This document shows positions 46,520 to 58,529 of a stretch of DNA of 64,000 nucleotides, piece by piece. The position numbers were made by a program, and so were the translations under genes. The stretch lies in assembly GCA_928212115.1 (NCBI GenBank), contig CAKMRJ010005523.1, positions 240,629,899 to 240,693,898 on the forward strand. Reading direction: 5' to 3'. The notes beneath the pieces were generated by a model, which saw only the letters and a program-made list of their open reading frames with translations, made no database searches and had not been told where the DNA came from. The DNA comes from Lactuca virosa (Eukaryota; Streptophyta; Magnoliopsida; Asterales; Asteraceae). Every line of letters begins with the position of its first letter. The first letter of the stretch is position 1.

Positions 46520-47878
46520 CTTTTATAATATTAATATGAATTTTTATTTTTTTTAATTATGTTAAATTAATATCAAACTTTTCAGTTTCTTCATACTTAA
46601 TGCATGATTAATTATTATTATATAATGAGTGGGTCAATAGGTTTTACTTAACATAAAACTCTTATGACTTTTTAATTTCTAACTAATACTATAATTAATA
46701 ATTTTTATTTTTTTCTTGTAAGTAAAAAAAATATTATTATAAAATTATAAAATATTATAACAAATTTCATGTTAATCAAATTGGTTATTTACAGAAACAA
46801 CCAATTATTTTGGAATTTTTTTTATAAAGTCCTAAAAAAAATTTTGAATAGAAAAGTTCCAATTATTTAATATTTTTTCCAAATTAACAAAAAGTATTTA
46901 TTTTTATTTTAACAGGAAATGGCAGATAATTATGTAAAATCAAATAATCGAGATTTTTCTATTAAAAAAAATTAAAAATTTACCAAAAAATTCTAGAAAT
47001 AATCATACTTTTCTACATAAACCCTAATCATTTTTATTGGAAATCGCGATAAACTTCTTTACTAACCAAAAATATTAATTTTAAATATTATATTTTACAC
47101 TTCTTTATTCAAAGATATGTTATATTATATTTTTTTATTACAAGTTAAAAAAAATGAAAACAATTAGTAAAATCGACAAGTTAAAGATGGATACAAAATA
47201 TCAAAAGTATATCCATATATTTATAAACTCTAAATCATTTGTATTTATTAGATAATTATTTTATTAGAGAGCATCCAAAGTAATCCAAACTAATGTAGTA
47301 ATGTGGTTAATGATAAATGATTTATTTTATCATATTAATTTGTATTTTTTTTTAAATTGTTTTAATTACTCTATATTAATATAAAACTGTTCTGTTACTT
47401 CATAGATATTCTATGATTTGTGTTTATTAATTAATAAGTAGCTCAATAGGTTCTAGTTAACTTGAAACTCTCATAAATATTCAATTTCTACCTATGATTA
47501 ATATTTTTTATCGTTGTTTCATACGTATAAATTTATATGATTCTAGATTTTTAAAATGTTATACTAAACAAATAAACTATCATGTTTATAAAATGTTCTT
47601 GGATCTTGAGATAACGTTTTTTTTAGCAGAAAACATTCGTTTTAAAGAATTTGTTTTCAACTTATTTATTCAAAATGTATTAGATTGCATTATTTTTTAT
47701 TACAACCTTAAAAAGAAAAATAGAAAAATGAAAAAGTTAGTAACCCATACAATTATATATAGATAAAAATATTAAATTATTTTAATATTTATAACCTCTA
47801 AATCATTTATAACTATTAAATACTTAATTTATTAAAACTATTATAACTTTTCAAAAAATTTTAATAATGATTTTAATT

Positions 47879-47880
<2 letters not shown>
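44864..47880. other. AT-rich intergenic region with a decayed long-period repeat
   Basis: No gene is seen. A phrase like AACTCTCATAACTTTTCAAAT recurs, diverged, at about 45169, 45705, 45963, 46657, 47465 and 47837. It is followed in several cases by ACTAAACAAATAA-CTATCATG and preceded by AATA-GTAG-TCAATAGGTTTTA. This suggests an old tandem family with variable unit length. The region contains an (AT)n tract at 46470-46512. Confidence 0.6.
46470..46512. repeat. (AT)n microsatellite
   Basis: About 43 bp of pure AT repeat. Confidence 0.95.

Positions 47881-47881
<1 letters not shown>

Positions 47882-47968
<87 letters not shown>
47882..47968. repeat. Compound (TA)n(GA)n microsatellite upstream of AHL gene
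   Basis: About 58 bp of TA followed by about 26 bp of GA, ending 320 bp before the AHL start codon. The GA part lies next to a TATA-like element and could bind GAGA-binding (BPC) factors, which is an inference. Confidence 0.95.
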
Positions 47969-47971
<3 letters not shown>

Positions 47972-48286
47972 TTATAAAACCTTGTAGTATACACCACCCA
48001 CCAAAACCTAAAGACAGTCTTTAGTTTTAGATAAAAACAAGGTTAAAGTATATATCTATGTATAGAAAGAGATAGAAAGAGAGGGTGGGAGAGAGGGAGG
48101 GGAGGGGGAGAAAGCAACTTGTTATTAAATATAAAACCTTTGATAGATACACCCAAACCCACCAAACGAATAGTTCACAAAGCTAGCTCCAGACTTATTT
48201 GCTTCTATACACCAAATAGTTCAATCCAGTTAATTTGATAGCTAGCTCTGATCATTGGACTATTTCCATCTTTCTACATCAATATC
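47969..48286 (+). promoter_or_regulatory. Putative core promoter and 5' UTR of AHL gene
   Basis: Two TATA-like sites, ATTATAAAAC (TATAAA at 47973-47978) and AAATATAAAACC (48130-48135), each follow a GA-rich tract (47940-47968 and 48060-48115). The duplicated layout of purine tract, TATA and CACCCA-containing sequence looks like an old tandem duplication of the promoter. The second would give a 5' UTR of about 120 bp. Confidence 0.5.
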
Positions 48287-49099
48287 ATGTCTAACCGATG
48301 GTGGACCGGCCAAGTCAACGTGGCCGGCGTAGAAACATCATCTCAGGCCATCAAGAAGCCAGATCTGGGTATCTCAATGAACGATGCCACCACAGGAAGT
48401 GAAGAAGATGAAAGAGAGAACAACAGCGATGATCCAAGAGAAGGTGCAATCGACCCTTCTAACCGTAGGCCACGAGGCCGACCTCCGGGGTCCAAAAACA
48501 AACCAAAGCCACCGATTTTCGTCACCAGAGATAGCCCCAACGCCCTCCGCAGCCACGTCATGGAGGTAGCGAGTGGTACAGATATCGCAGAAAGTATAGC
48601 TCAATTTAGCCGAAAACGGCAACGCGGTGTGTGTGTGATGAGTGCTAGCGGCACAGTCATGAACGTAACCCTAAGACAACCTTCGGCACCTGGCTCAGTC
48701 ATGGCTCTACAAGGCCGGTTCGAGATTTTATCCCTAACCGGCGCCTTCTTACCGGGTCCTGCACCACCTGGATCCACCGGGCTCACTATATATTTATCTG
48801 GAGGCCAGGGCCAGGTTGTGGGTGGTAGCGTGGTGGGATCATTGGTAGCATCAGGACCAGTGATGGTCATAGCCGCCACGTTCTCCAACGCTACCTATGA
48901 AAGACTCCCGGTTGAGGAAGAGGAGGAAGCGGATAGCGTGACACCTGGTCTAGGTGGCGGTGGATCACCACGGCAACTCGGAATGGGTGATCAGAATCCC
49001 ATGGCAGGGTATAATATGCAGCCGAATTTGATCCCGAATGGTGGTGGACAGATGAACCATGAAGCTTTTGCTTGGTCTCACGGCCGGCCACCATACTAG
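48287..49099 (+). CDS. AT-hook motif nuclear-localized protein (AHL, clade A, AHL20-like)
   Basis: An intact, intronless gene of 270 codons, the expected size and structure for clade-A AHL genes. One type-I AT-hook, RGRPPGSKNKP, lies at residues 63-73 and binds the minor groove of AT-rich DNA. The PPC/DUF296 domain follows at about 85-205 with the conserved GRFEILSLTG core (143-152), used for AHL trimers and contacts with other nuclear factors. An acidic stretch (EEDERENNSDD) precedes the hook. The C-terminus PNLIPNGGGQ...RPPY and the N-terminal NRWWTGQ resemble the AHL19/AHL20 group, which is why I favour that subgroup. The start is the first ATG after the UTR, and no earlier in-frame ATG is needed. 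AHL proteins modify hypocotyl growth, flowering time and defence transcription in Arabidopsis; the role here is inferred by family. Confidence 0.95.
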   Translation: MSNRWWTGQVNVAGVETSSQAIKKPDLGISMNDATTGSEEDERENNSDDPREGAIDPSNRRPRGRPPGSKNKPKPPIFVTRDSPNALRSHVMEVASGTDIAESIAQFSRKRQRGVCVMSASGTVMNVTLRQPSAPGSVMALQGRFEILSLTGAFLPGPAPPGSTGLTIYLSGGQGQVVGGSVVGSLVASGPVMVIAATFSNATYERLPVEEEEEADSVTPGLGGGGSPRQLGMGDQNPMAGYNMQPNLIPNGGGQMNHEAFAWSHGRPPY

Positions 49100-50576
49100 T
49101 GAAAGTAAGGTAATAAGGTCAAATTTAATAATGATCATATTATGATATTAATATGAATTATTAAAGGATAAATTAATTAATTTTATTTTAGGGAAATTGT
49201 GTTCTCGCATACATAAACAATCATGAACTTCATATTGTAATTAAGTAAGGGAAAAAAATAATAATAAAGAATTTGAGGGTTTGTATAGCTTTCTTGACAT
49301 GATTGAAGTTTTGATAATCGTATGTTGTAATGTTGTAAAATACATGGTTTCTATGTCTATTGTCATTTAGTGCTTAAAAATATACTTGTTTGTTACATAT
49401 TTAATTTATAGTTGGCCAGTACTTAGTTGTAATCTTGATTATTGTATTTTGTTGGTTTAAGTTATTAAGTATATATCAAACCAAGTAATTATAATAATTT
49501 GTATAGTTTGCTTGACATGATTAAAGGTCGAGAATTTCATTAGAAATAATAATGTTGTAATTCCAGTCATGTATAACTTTGCTTACTAACGCCTCGTTAA
49601 TATTATTTTTTTATTTTAAATATCGGCCGCCCATTAAAAAATTGTAATTTGTTAAGTTTATACCTATGTCTTTTTATATATTTTTAAAAACAAGATTTTC
49701 ATGTTAAATTTGTATTAGTGATCTTTTGTTTAATAAAAATCAATATATTGATTAAATTGCAAACAATATAGAAACTTATTTTTACCAAAACATAAAATTA
49801 AAAGGTTCACTACACCACCACCGTCTTTGTTGATCAAACAATTAATAAGTGAACAACAATAAATATTTTTTCCAATTAGCAAAGTTTGCCAATATTGGTA
49901 AAATTAAACCAAACTGAAATGTCCCAACATCCTGATCTTCAAATGACCTTGATAATAAAATAACAACTTTAGTCAAAAGAAAAATCACTAATATATTATG
50001 AGAATCAACAATAATTAATAAATTAAAAAATAAAAATAAAGATAAACACACCGAGATTTATATATAAGATCCAAATCAGGAGCGGGGCATATTATCTAAA
50101 GTTCCACTAGTGATAATAATATTTACAATGCAACGAAATTGGAGAAAACACAACTATTTGGGATTAAATGTTGAGTAATTTGAGAGAGACAAGAAAATAG
50201 TTTGTTTCTAAGGTTTAATAATAGCTAAATATATACACTCACTAGCTTGAGTAGCTTCAAAACAATCAAAAAAGGCATTTTACCTCATTACGGGTGCCAA
50301 TGAATGGGGTTTTTAGCCAAACGGTATTAGATGTTTTCCTCTTTCTGAGGTCAAGAGTTCAAGTCTTGTCGCTGACATAGGTGGAATTAACGTCCCAAAA
50401 ATATTAAGTGAAAATTTCATTTTTCAACAACCAAAATCATTCATTTATTCATCAATATAAGATAAGCAAAATATAAAAGTATTCTCAAAACATCAGTGTA
50501 AGATCATAAAACAGATAGTGCGAAAAAACTCCGGATGCAACGCGATAAAGTCGGACACTTCCCTCTCACTACTACA
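49100..50576. other. 3' flank of AHL gene and intergenic sequence
   Basis: A poly(A)-signal-like AATAAA lies at 49263-49268, 164 bp after the stop. The rest is AT-rich with no coding region, apart from the SINE-like unit listed separately. Confidence 0.5.
50290..50410 (+). mobile_element. Possible tRNA-derived SINE head
   Basis: An A-box-like TTAGCCAAACGG (about 50313) and a B-box-like GAGTTCAAGTC (50355-50365) are about 40 bp apart, as in Pol III promoters of plant SINEs. They are followed by TTGTCGCTGACATAGGTGGAATT, of which only the first part is SINE-like to my eye. The B box matches the consensus at about 7 of 11 positions. No clear 3' tail or target duplication was found. Confidence 0.35.
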
Positions 50577-50850
50577 AAAACACATATATGATCCAGTTAA
50601 ATCAATCAAATGAGCCGGTTTTGAACCGTGTCTTACGGCCAAAGTGTTCTATGTGAAAAAAAACCGGGACCTATCATTGTGAAAAGAACACGATTTTTTT
50701 TATCAAAATCGGGATATATAAGAAGATTAAAATACACAAAACCGGACCACAAAGGAGATTAGGTCACGGTTCTACTACACAAAATCTTGTTGTATAAAGA
50801 GAAGAGCCCGATTTTAACCCCCAAAACCGGGTCATATAACATTTAAATTG
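50577..50850. mobile_element. CACTA transposon terminus (family 1)
   Basis: CACTACTACAAAAA at 50577-50590 is a typical CACTA terminal inverted repeat. It is followed within 270 bp by several AACCGGG/CCGGTT-type subterminal motifs in both directions (50625-50645, 50670, 50735, 50825-50840), as these elements have. The opposite terminus was not found, so the element is truncated or extends in a form I cannot see. The transposase remnants at 52059-52553 probably belong to it. Confidence 0.7.
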
Positions 50851-52058
50851 ACACCATTTCCATTCAAATAACCAGGTCAAATAAAGAACAATATTTATTT
50901 TAATATTTTTTTTGTGAAAATAACTATTGGACTTACATCCGAAAATACACTATGTTACAACTAACCACTTACATAAGTATACACAAGAAACTGAGACTTA
51001 CATCTAACACATTCAAAACATGAAAAAGTATTCTCTAATGAACAAGTTATGTTAATGTAGACATGCTAAATAACCAACCATTAGTGTCATTGATATAAAC
51101 ATGTTTGAGTGTCACAAAAAAACTCATTAATTTGATAATTTTTACTACATAAAACTTATATAAAAAATTTCAGAAAAAAAAAAATTTGTGAGCACACTGC
51201 TGAAGGATTGTCCCATAATCATAATCAAGTGTAACATCCATCCTACATCCTCACTGAAAAAGAACCACAAAAAATAATCATTTTTTGTCTAACATTTCAA
51301 AATAGTTAAAGTTAACAAACAATCATTAAGCTAAAAATATGATGTTATAATGATTAACAACTAACCTTGTATGCACGTTTAGACAACACAATTCATATAA
51401 TTATTCATAAATTCTCTTTCCTACGTAGCAATAGTTCGTAACCAATACCTTTTCCTCTAAGGGAGTTTTTTCATTTCAAAAGGTACTAAGCTATATGAAA
51501 TATTAAATTAAACCCAATGAATAACAAAACATATAGTTTTTTGCTATAGACAAAATGAAAAAATATACTTAATAAGTACTTACTATATTCGGAAATCCAT
51601 ATTGTCTCGTCATCACAAATCAAACATTCATTGCATTACATAGTTCCCATTCAACTCTCACTCTTAGATACGCTAACTTAGTTGCACTAAAATTATGATA
51701 GAAAGTAAACATAAATAAGACAAATGAAATTACAACATCCAATTGTTAGATAATTAATAAAAAAAATTACCTCAGCTAACATCCATACAATTGGAATTGA
51801 TGCGTTTTTTTCATACCTAGCAAAAACCCTAAAAATAAAAAAGAAATTGATTTATCAAGTTTATAGAAAGAATGTTATTTTCACGCGATATTACAATATT
51901 TCTTACATGTCAACAAGTTTGAGCATGTTGTAAGGATGAATTCGTATTAAACTTCAAAGTCTTCTTTGCTTTCTCGCTTATTACCTTCCAATAAAAGTAA
52001 CAAACACAATTATAAAACCACAACATAATAATTAATATTATCAAGAGACATTAAAGTC

Positions 52059-52553
52059 CTAAAAACCTAGAATTCCTTTGAGTATATCCTCTCCTTCAAA
52101 TTTGCAATTCAGTGTTCTCCAGATACAAGTAGGTTTCAAGTGGATCTCCAGATACAAGTAGGTTTCAAGTGGATCTCGCTCATCCTCAGTGGGCAAGAAA
52201 TCCTTTTTAATCTTATTCTTGAATGATCTCCACTTGTGGCTGGAAGTCATAAGCACATTTTATTTACGTTTATCATCACGGATATGCCAGCGGTTCTGTT
52301 TTTGTTTTAACAAAATAATAATTTTTAGTAACATATATTAATTAAATGAAAGCACATTTAATGTGTATAAAATAACAAACCTTAGTTAACAATAAGTTAT
52401 CTTTTTCACTCGCGACACGTTCTTCCAAGTTAAATATTCAATATGAATTAACTTTCTAGTAAGAACACTACAATCGTTGGCAAACTTATTTTGTTTATCA
52501 CCAAAATGTTGACCAAATGTCCAAGCCAACTTCTTATGGCTCTATTATATAAA
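52059..52553 (-). pseudogene. CACTA-associated transposase (Transposase_24/TNPA-like) remnant
   Basis: Two exons can be read on the minus strand. Exon 52381-52553 encodes AWTFGQHFGDKQ and LTRKLIHIEYLTWKNVS. Exon 52059-52295 encodes WHIRDDKRK, a stop, then NVLMTSSHKWRSFKNKIKK. An intron with GT and AG borders lies between them (52296-52380). The HxWR.FK.K.KK pattern after an ..RDDKR.. segment is typical of the plant Ptta/En/Spm family. The second exon has a perfect 29-bp tandem duplication (52116-52173) that shifts the frame. The first exon is cut at 52553, where a Helitron-like end begins. Confidence 0.6.
52116..52173. repeat. Perfect 29-bp tandem duplication in transposase exon
   Basis: TCTCCAGATACAAGTAGG and the following 11 bases are present twice without mismatch. 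The length is not a multiple of three, so the protein frame changes inside it. Confidence 0.95.
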
Positions 52554-52580
52554 CTAGGTTATAACCCGTGACCCACAGTT
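52554..52580 (-). mobile_element. Helitron-like 3' terminus
   Basis: Read on the minus strand the sequence is GGGTCACGGGTTATAACCTAG followed by TTTATA, trimmed here to its last part. CTAG precedes a T at the exact point where the CACTA exon is interrupted. Helitrons end in CTRR preceded by a hairpin, with insertion between A and T. The hairpin here is weak and the 5' end was not identified. Confidence 0.35.
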
Positions 52581-55351
52581 GGTATGTTTACAATTATTAA
52601 ATAGATAAAAAATATTAAATGTCATCAAAAAATACAATGTATTGTCGATTGTAAGTAATCATGAATTAATGTGATAAGTAAAATAAATATAATACTTTAA
52701 CACAGATTTTGAAACAATTCTTTTTATACAACATTAAAAGTTATATTGGTCAAATCCACCGGACACAGTTGAATCGTACTCTCCACAACGTGTAAAACAA
52801 ACACATCAAAATTTACATAAATGGTTCCTATCACTTTTTGTTGAAATCTAACAACTCAAGTATTAGTTTTTTTTTTTAAATATGACCATTTTTCCCTTGC
52901 AATATAGTACCAAATTTAGGTAAAAAGAAACTTACAGAGTGGTCACCAATAAAAATTAGGAATTATCACACCTAAGCTACATTGATTTGATATTAGGCAT
53001 TCTGAAAAAAAAATATTGTTGAAGAAATGAATTAACCTAATTGTCTTTGGAAGTTGTATCAACAATATGGAGCAAATTAGAAGAAGTAATTTTTGACCTA
53101 TAATAGGGGCAAGAAAGGAAATTACACGAATAACAGTCATGTGGTACAGATAAGTTGGGTTGTTAACCATATCCAACACCTGACAACAAAAAAACATGTA
53201 ATTTAATAAATAAATATAAATAAATCCATAAATATAACTCAAACTTATAATACATGTGGAACAATGTGTTAGATTGCCCAATCGGGACCAAATTCCTCTG
53301 TGAGGCGCTATAACTTTTTAGCAACATCATCTCAAATGGAATAACATGTTGTAACAAAAACAAAAAAAATGGTGAGGGAATTATGAAGGGTATGGTGTGA
53401 AAGTAGGAAATTACAAAACTAACCTTGTCCTACAACCATTTCATGCAGGGAGCACCAAACTTATCATAAAAAAGCCTACACCTATAACCTAAGAAATTAA
53501 CACCAAAACAAAACATCAGAATGACTTAATAAAAAATGAAAAAAAATATACAATTATAAAGATCATATAGTATAGTATAGTATAGTATAGTATAGTTATA
53601 CCTGATTCACTCGATCTAGCTTACTGATGATATTGAGACCTACATATGGGACCCGTCTTTTAGAAAAGAAAGAAATATAGGAAATAATTGTTCAATTGTT
53701 GCTTCTTGTAATTTTCTATCAATTCATGATTCATGAATGAATATAAACAAATGGTTTTCAGATATAAAGAACATAAAATAGTTACTTTTCCTAAACAGGG
53801 GCCATGCCTATGATAACTGAGGTGATAGTTGATCTAATATGTTGAGAAGAATCCAATGATATTTCCTACATCATATCAAAGGAAGGAAGTGAGATTCCAT
53901 GATTGAATGTTAAAAATGAAACATTTAGATTAGTATTTATGTGGAACAACTTACACCTTGAGAACTAACTGTTTTGTTAAACAATATAAAAGTTAAGTTT
54001 TCGGTTAGGTCGACACGAATTAAAATAAAGCGGGAAGAGAGAAGGAAAATAAGGAAAAATTTGTTTAATTATAAAACCAGATTAATATTAAAAGTTCACC
54101 TAAGAAAAATTAACAGTGACATGAAGATTATGTGCAACACAATCATTTGGCTCTAGCAACTTCCCAAGGGCATCACAACCCTCAACAACTAGCAAACATA
54201 CATAATCTTAGGATGCAAAACTTACATGGTTTCTTAATTCAAAATTCAAGTCAAATAAAATCATTAGTAATTGGACCTATCAACCAGCAGCAATATCAAC
54301 AATTGGAAGCAAACAACTTAACAATTAAAACCAGCCCATTTGTACATCACTTCGGAAATAGAATCTTCCTTCCCAACATAACATAATATTGAGTTTGAAA
54401 TATTCTGAAAAATAAGCATGTAAAGTTTGTATTATTTGTATAAATATGGGTAGGTGAAGAACTTGAAAGATTTACCATTAATTTTTTTAGAGTTTCTTGT
54501 TATTTAATATGGAGAATAGATGCGGATTTAAGCCCTTGTTTTGAAAAATCGACCTAAAAGTGTTTTGGACTGGAAATTAGGAACCGTAGATAACCCAGGT
54601 CCAAGAACATAATTATTAAGTAAATATAGTGAAAAATAACTCAAGAACAACACTAAAAGGCAAAATATTTTAGCCGAAGATGAGAAAGAAGAAGAACGGA
54701 TGCAAAAACTTCACACAAACATTTACACAAACAGTTTGTATGCATTCAAAATAGTTTACCTTTGTACGTCAAAGAACATCCAAATGTAAAATCCATGCAA
54801 CAATCCGTTGATCATAAAGCCACATCAACTCATCAACATCCAACACTTCAAATTTCAAGATGAATTAGTAGATATTAAGTTAAGTACCCTAAGGAAGATT
54901 TGATCATTGAATCTGATCAAACTTATAATGAAGAAACCAGTTCTGGTAAAGAAAAAGAAAGCGAATCACAAGATCAATCCAAAAAGGACGTGTGTAGTAA
55001 CCAATCACCTACACAAGATCAAGCTTACCTTTTATCAATTTGTATGAGTTAAATATCCAGACGAACCTTCACTATAATTATTTAAAATATCAAACATTGT
55101 AGTTATGGTTAATTAATCTTTTAAAATTTATTTGCTTAACGTTTTAATTTCTATCATTATAATTATTTAAAATATCAAACATTGTTTTTTTATTTTAAAG
55201 GTAACAATATAATCATTTATATAGAGTTATTTTTAACTGTTGTTATTGTAAGTTATTTGAAGCTACTTATTTGAAAACTTTTAGCGATTATAAAAATATA
55301 TTTAGGAAATATTTTAGTCAAATTGAGATTACAATTTAGTTTTTTCATTTA
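52581..55351. other. AT-rich sequence without recognised genes
   Basis: No coding region was recognised on either strand. Contains the (TATAG)n tract at 53565-53596 and short open pieces without family resemblance (for example 52943-53281 minus and 54132-54386 plus). Confidence 0.4.
53565..53596. repeat. (TATAG)n microsatellite
   Basis: About six perfect copies of the pentanucleotide TATAG. Confidence 0.95.
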
Positions 55352-56040
55352 GCACTACAATTTATCACTGTTAAGTATTTACAAAATATTCTTTGGGTTT
55401 TAAGTGGAACTGAAATTTATATTTAAGTTAACACTGTAATGTTATATTTAAATTAACAATTTAAGTATTTTGTCAAAACTGTTCAAAATTTGTAGTTTTA
55501 AACTGAAAATGGTTTTCATACAACAACATATTAAATCTAATAAATTAATATAATATGTTATAAGTTAAAGACATAACTTTATAAGTAGAAGTAAATATAT
55601 TATTTTAATATTGAAATTTAGTTTATTTATGATTACACTTTAGGTTTGATATTTATTTAACCTTATTAACCAACTTATAATCATTATTAGAAAGACACTA
55701 CAATTTATCACTTTTAACTACTTACAAAACATTCTTTGGGTTGTTTAAGCTAAACTAAAATTTATATTTAAGTTGACCATGTAATGTTATATTTAAAATA
55801 ATAATTTAAGTATTTTATACAAATTGTTCAAAAGTTGTAGCTTTAAAATGATAATGGTCTACATCCAACAATATATTAAAACTAATAAATTAATGATAAT
55901 ATGTTAAAAGTTAAAAAACATAACTTTATAAGTAAAAGTATAGATATTCTTTTAATATTGAAATTTTGTTTATATATGATTACACTTTAAGTTTGATATT
56001 TATTTAACTTATTAACCAACTTATAATCATTATTAGAAAG
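55352..56040. repeat. Direct tandem duplication, unit about 343 bp
   Basis: Unit 1 at 55352-55694 and unit 2 at 55695-56040 both start CACTACAATTTATCAC and end CATTATTAGAAAG. Divergence looks like 10-15%. No coding content is seen. Confidence 0.88.
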
Positions 56041-56157
56041 AAATTGAATAGTCATGAGAGTTTCAAATGAATATGATAAAAGGAAAAATGCATGGGAGTT
56101 TCAAATAAATGTGGTGAAAGGAAAAATGCTTCCTTTATAAGTATACAAGACGAATAA

Positions 56158-56195
56158 CCGCGCGTTGCGCGGCGCACGTTGCGCGGCGCACGTTA
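56158..56195. repeat. GC-rich hairpin island in AT-rich DNA
   Basis: CCGCGCGTTGCGCGG (56158-56172) is a perfect 6-bp stem with a GTT loop. It is followed by two copies of CGCACGTTGCGCGG-like sequence. Such hairpins sit near the ends of some plant Helitrons, and the flanking TTTATAAGTATAC resembles the flank at 52550. Identity remains open. Confidence 0.45.
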
Positions 56196-57048
56196 AAAAT
56201 ATATTTTTAGAAAATAGTTTTCAGACACCTTTTAGTTAATTCGATTTATCAATTTAGGTTCTTTTATTATTATTATATTTAGTGTTTTCCTTTTAACTAT
56301 GTTAAAAATTATATATTGAATTTTTTTAAACATTATTTAATATTTTACTTTAGGTTTTAAATTTTACACTAAATTTTTAAGCTTATTTGATATATTAATG
56401 TAGGTTATTTATTTAACTATATATTGAAGTTAACAAATTAAGTATATCATATTGATAAGTCACAAATGAATGTGGTGAAAGAAAAAATGTTTCATTTATA
56501 ATATAGTATGATATGATGATTATAGTTTTAATTTTTAAGTCATTGTGATATATACAATTATTTGATAATTTTATAAACCGTTTAAAATTGTGTAAATTAT
56601 ATATCAAACATATGACAATCTATATATAACGGGTGACAAAATGTATGAACAAAAATATGAACTACAACTTTTAGTAACATAAAAATACAAAAACATCTAT
56701 TATAACATTTGTATTAAAAAAGATATATATAAAACGAATAATAAAAAATATAAAAAATAAACACTACAACTTTTAATAACATAAAAACACTAAAACATTT
56801 ATTATAACATTTATACTAACTTATCATATTTAAATCACAAATCTCTTCAAATATATTAATGTTTTTAATGAGCAAAACGTTACAACCTTATAAAAGAAAG
56901 GAAAATAAAAAGTTATTAGTGATTACTAATTAATAATCATAAGTTAAAAACTCTTGAGTTGTAATTAATAAATATACATAAATTAGAAAACTCTTGAGTT
57001 GTAGTGTGAGCTTCAAATGAATACGGTACTTGGAAATGTGTATTTTTT

Positions 57049-57084
57049 ATTATTATTATTATTACTATTATTATTATTATTATA
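57049..57084. repeat. (TTA)n microsatellite
   Basis: About 12 copies of TTA/TAT with a single interruption (ACT). Confidence 0.93.
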
Positions 57085-57465
57085 TTCGTCTAAATAATTG
57101 GTTTTGATGCATCATTTTAATCCCTTCAACTATTAAATAGAAAGATATTTAATTATAAATATATAACATACATAGGTGCATATATATGTTAAATAAATCA
57201 CATATAATATATATTTTCGTAAATGTCATATGTAATTATTGTCGTAGTAATATGAATAAATTATTTTCATATGAAGAACATATCATTATAAGTCATCATA
57301 ATTACATATCAAATGTTAAAAATTATGTTATCTTTTAAATATTGTCTTGCAAATATGTTGTGTAGGATAACCAACAAAAAAATAATAGAAAACAAACATA
57401 ATCAAAATAGAAAAACTACAATCAAATAAATAAGAACATTGAGTGGTTGAATATATAAATAAAAA

Positions 57466-58529
57466 TGTTACATAAATATACGTTTAAATCAAAAGAAAAA
57501 ACTAACATTCGTCTACTTTGCTCAAACAAAAAAAAACCTATATCCATTTTTGGAATCTTCTTTCTTTATTTAACACCATTCAACCATAGAAACTTGATGA
57601 CAATTCTTCACTAACCTGCAATCAAAATGTTTTTCTTGAAAAAGAAGAATAAGAAAGTTATTCCAAGCAAAACATTGATGTTTGGAGAGTCACATTCAAA
57701 ATTGAGTAATACATACAAATCACATATAAAGATTAAATGAGAAACTGAATATAAAGAAAGAATAGAAAAGCTTCATTTGTTTTGGTTGAAAGAAAAAAAT
57801 CATATTACAATTATCATCGATGCGACATAACCCATTTTTTCAAATCATCATAGTTGGATCGTGAATGCTTCAATTATATGAAAACTTTTGAATCATAATA
57901 TCTTCAACCAAATGACGAATTTTTGTAAGAAAAATGTACTAAGATAACTACATATATAATGAAGGTGAAAGGGTGTGGGGGTTTCAAATGCATGAGGTGT
58001 TACATAAACATATATTTAAATCAAATGAAAAAACTAACATTCGTCAACTTTGCTCAAACAAAAAAACCTATATCCATTTTATGAATCTTCTTTCTTCATT
58101 TAACATCATTCAACCATAGAAACTTGATGACAATTCTTCACTAACCTGCAATCAAAATATGTTTCTTGAAAAAGAAGAATCAGAAAGATATTTCAAGCAA
58201 AACATTGATGTTTGGAGAGTCACATTCAAGATTGAGTAATACATACAAATCACATATAAAGATTAAATGAGAAACTGAATATAAAGAAAGAATAGAAAAG
58301 CTTCATTTGTTTTGGTTGAAAGAAAAAATCATATTACAATTATCATCGATGCGACATAACCCATTTTTTCAAATCATCATAGTTGGATCGTGAATGCTTC
58401 CATTATATGAAAACTTTTGAATCATAATATCTTCAACCAAATGACGAATTTTTGTAAGAAAAATGTACTAATATAACTACATATATAATGAAGGTGAATG
58501 GGTGTGGGGGTTTCAAATGCATGAGGTGT
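57466..58529. repeat. Direct tandem duplication, unit 532 bp
   Basis: 57466-57997 and 57998-58529 are direct repeats with few differences (offset exactly 532), both starting TGTTACATAAA and ending TTTCAAATGCATGAGG. A third, short partial copy of the end follows at 58594-58626. Confidence 0.93.

Noticed and set aside
54132..54386. 84-codon Gln/Asn/His-rich open frame on the plus strand
   Set aside because: Composition follows the AT- and CA-rich DNA, with no family resemblance and no conserved neighbour.
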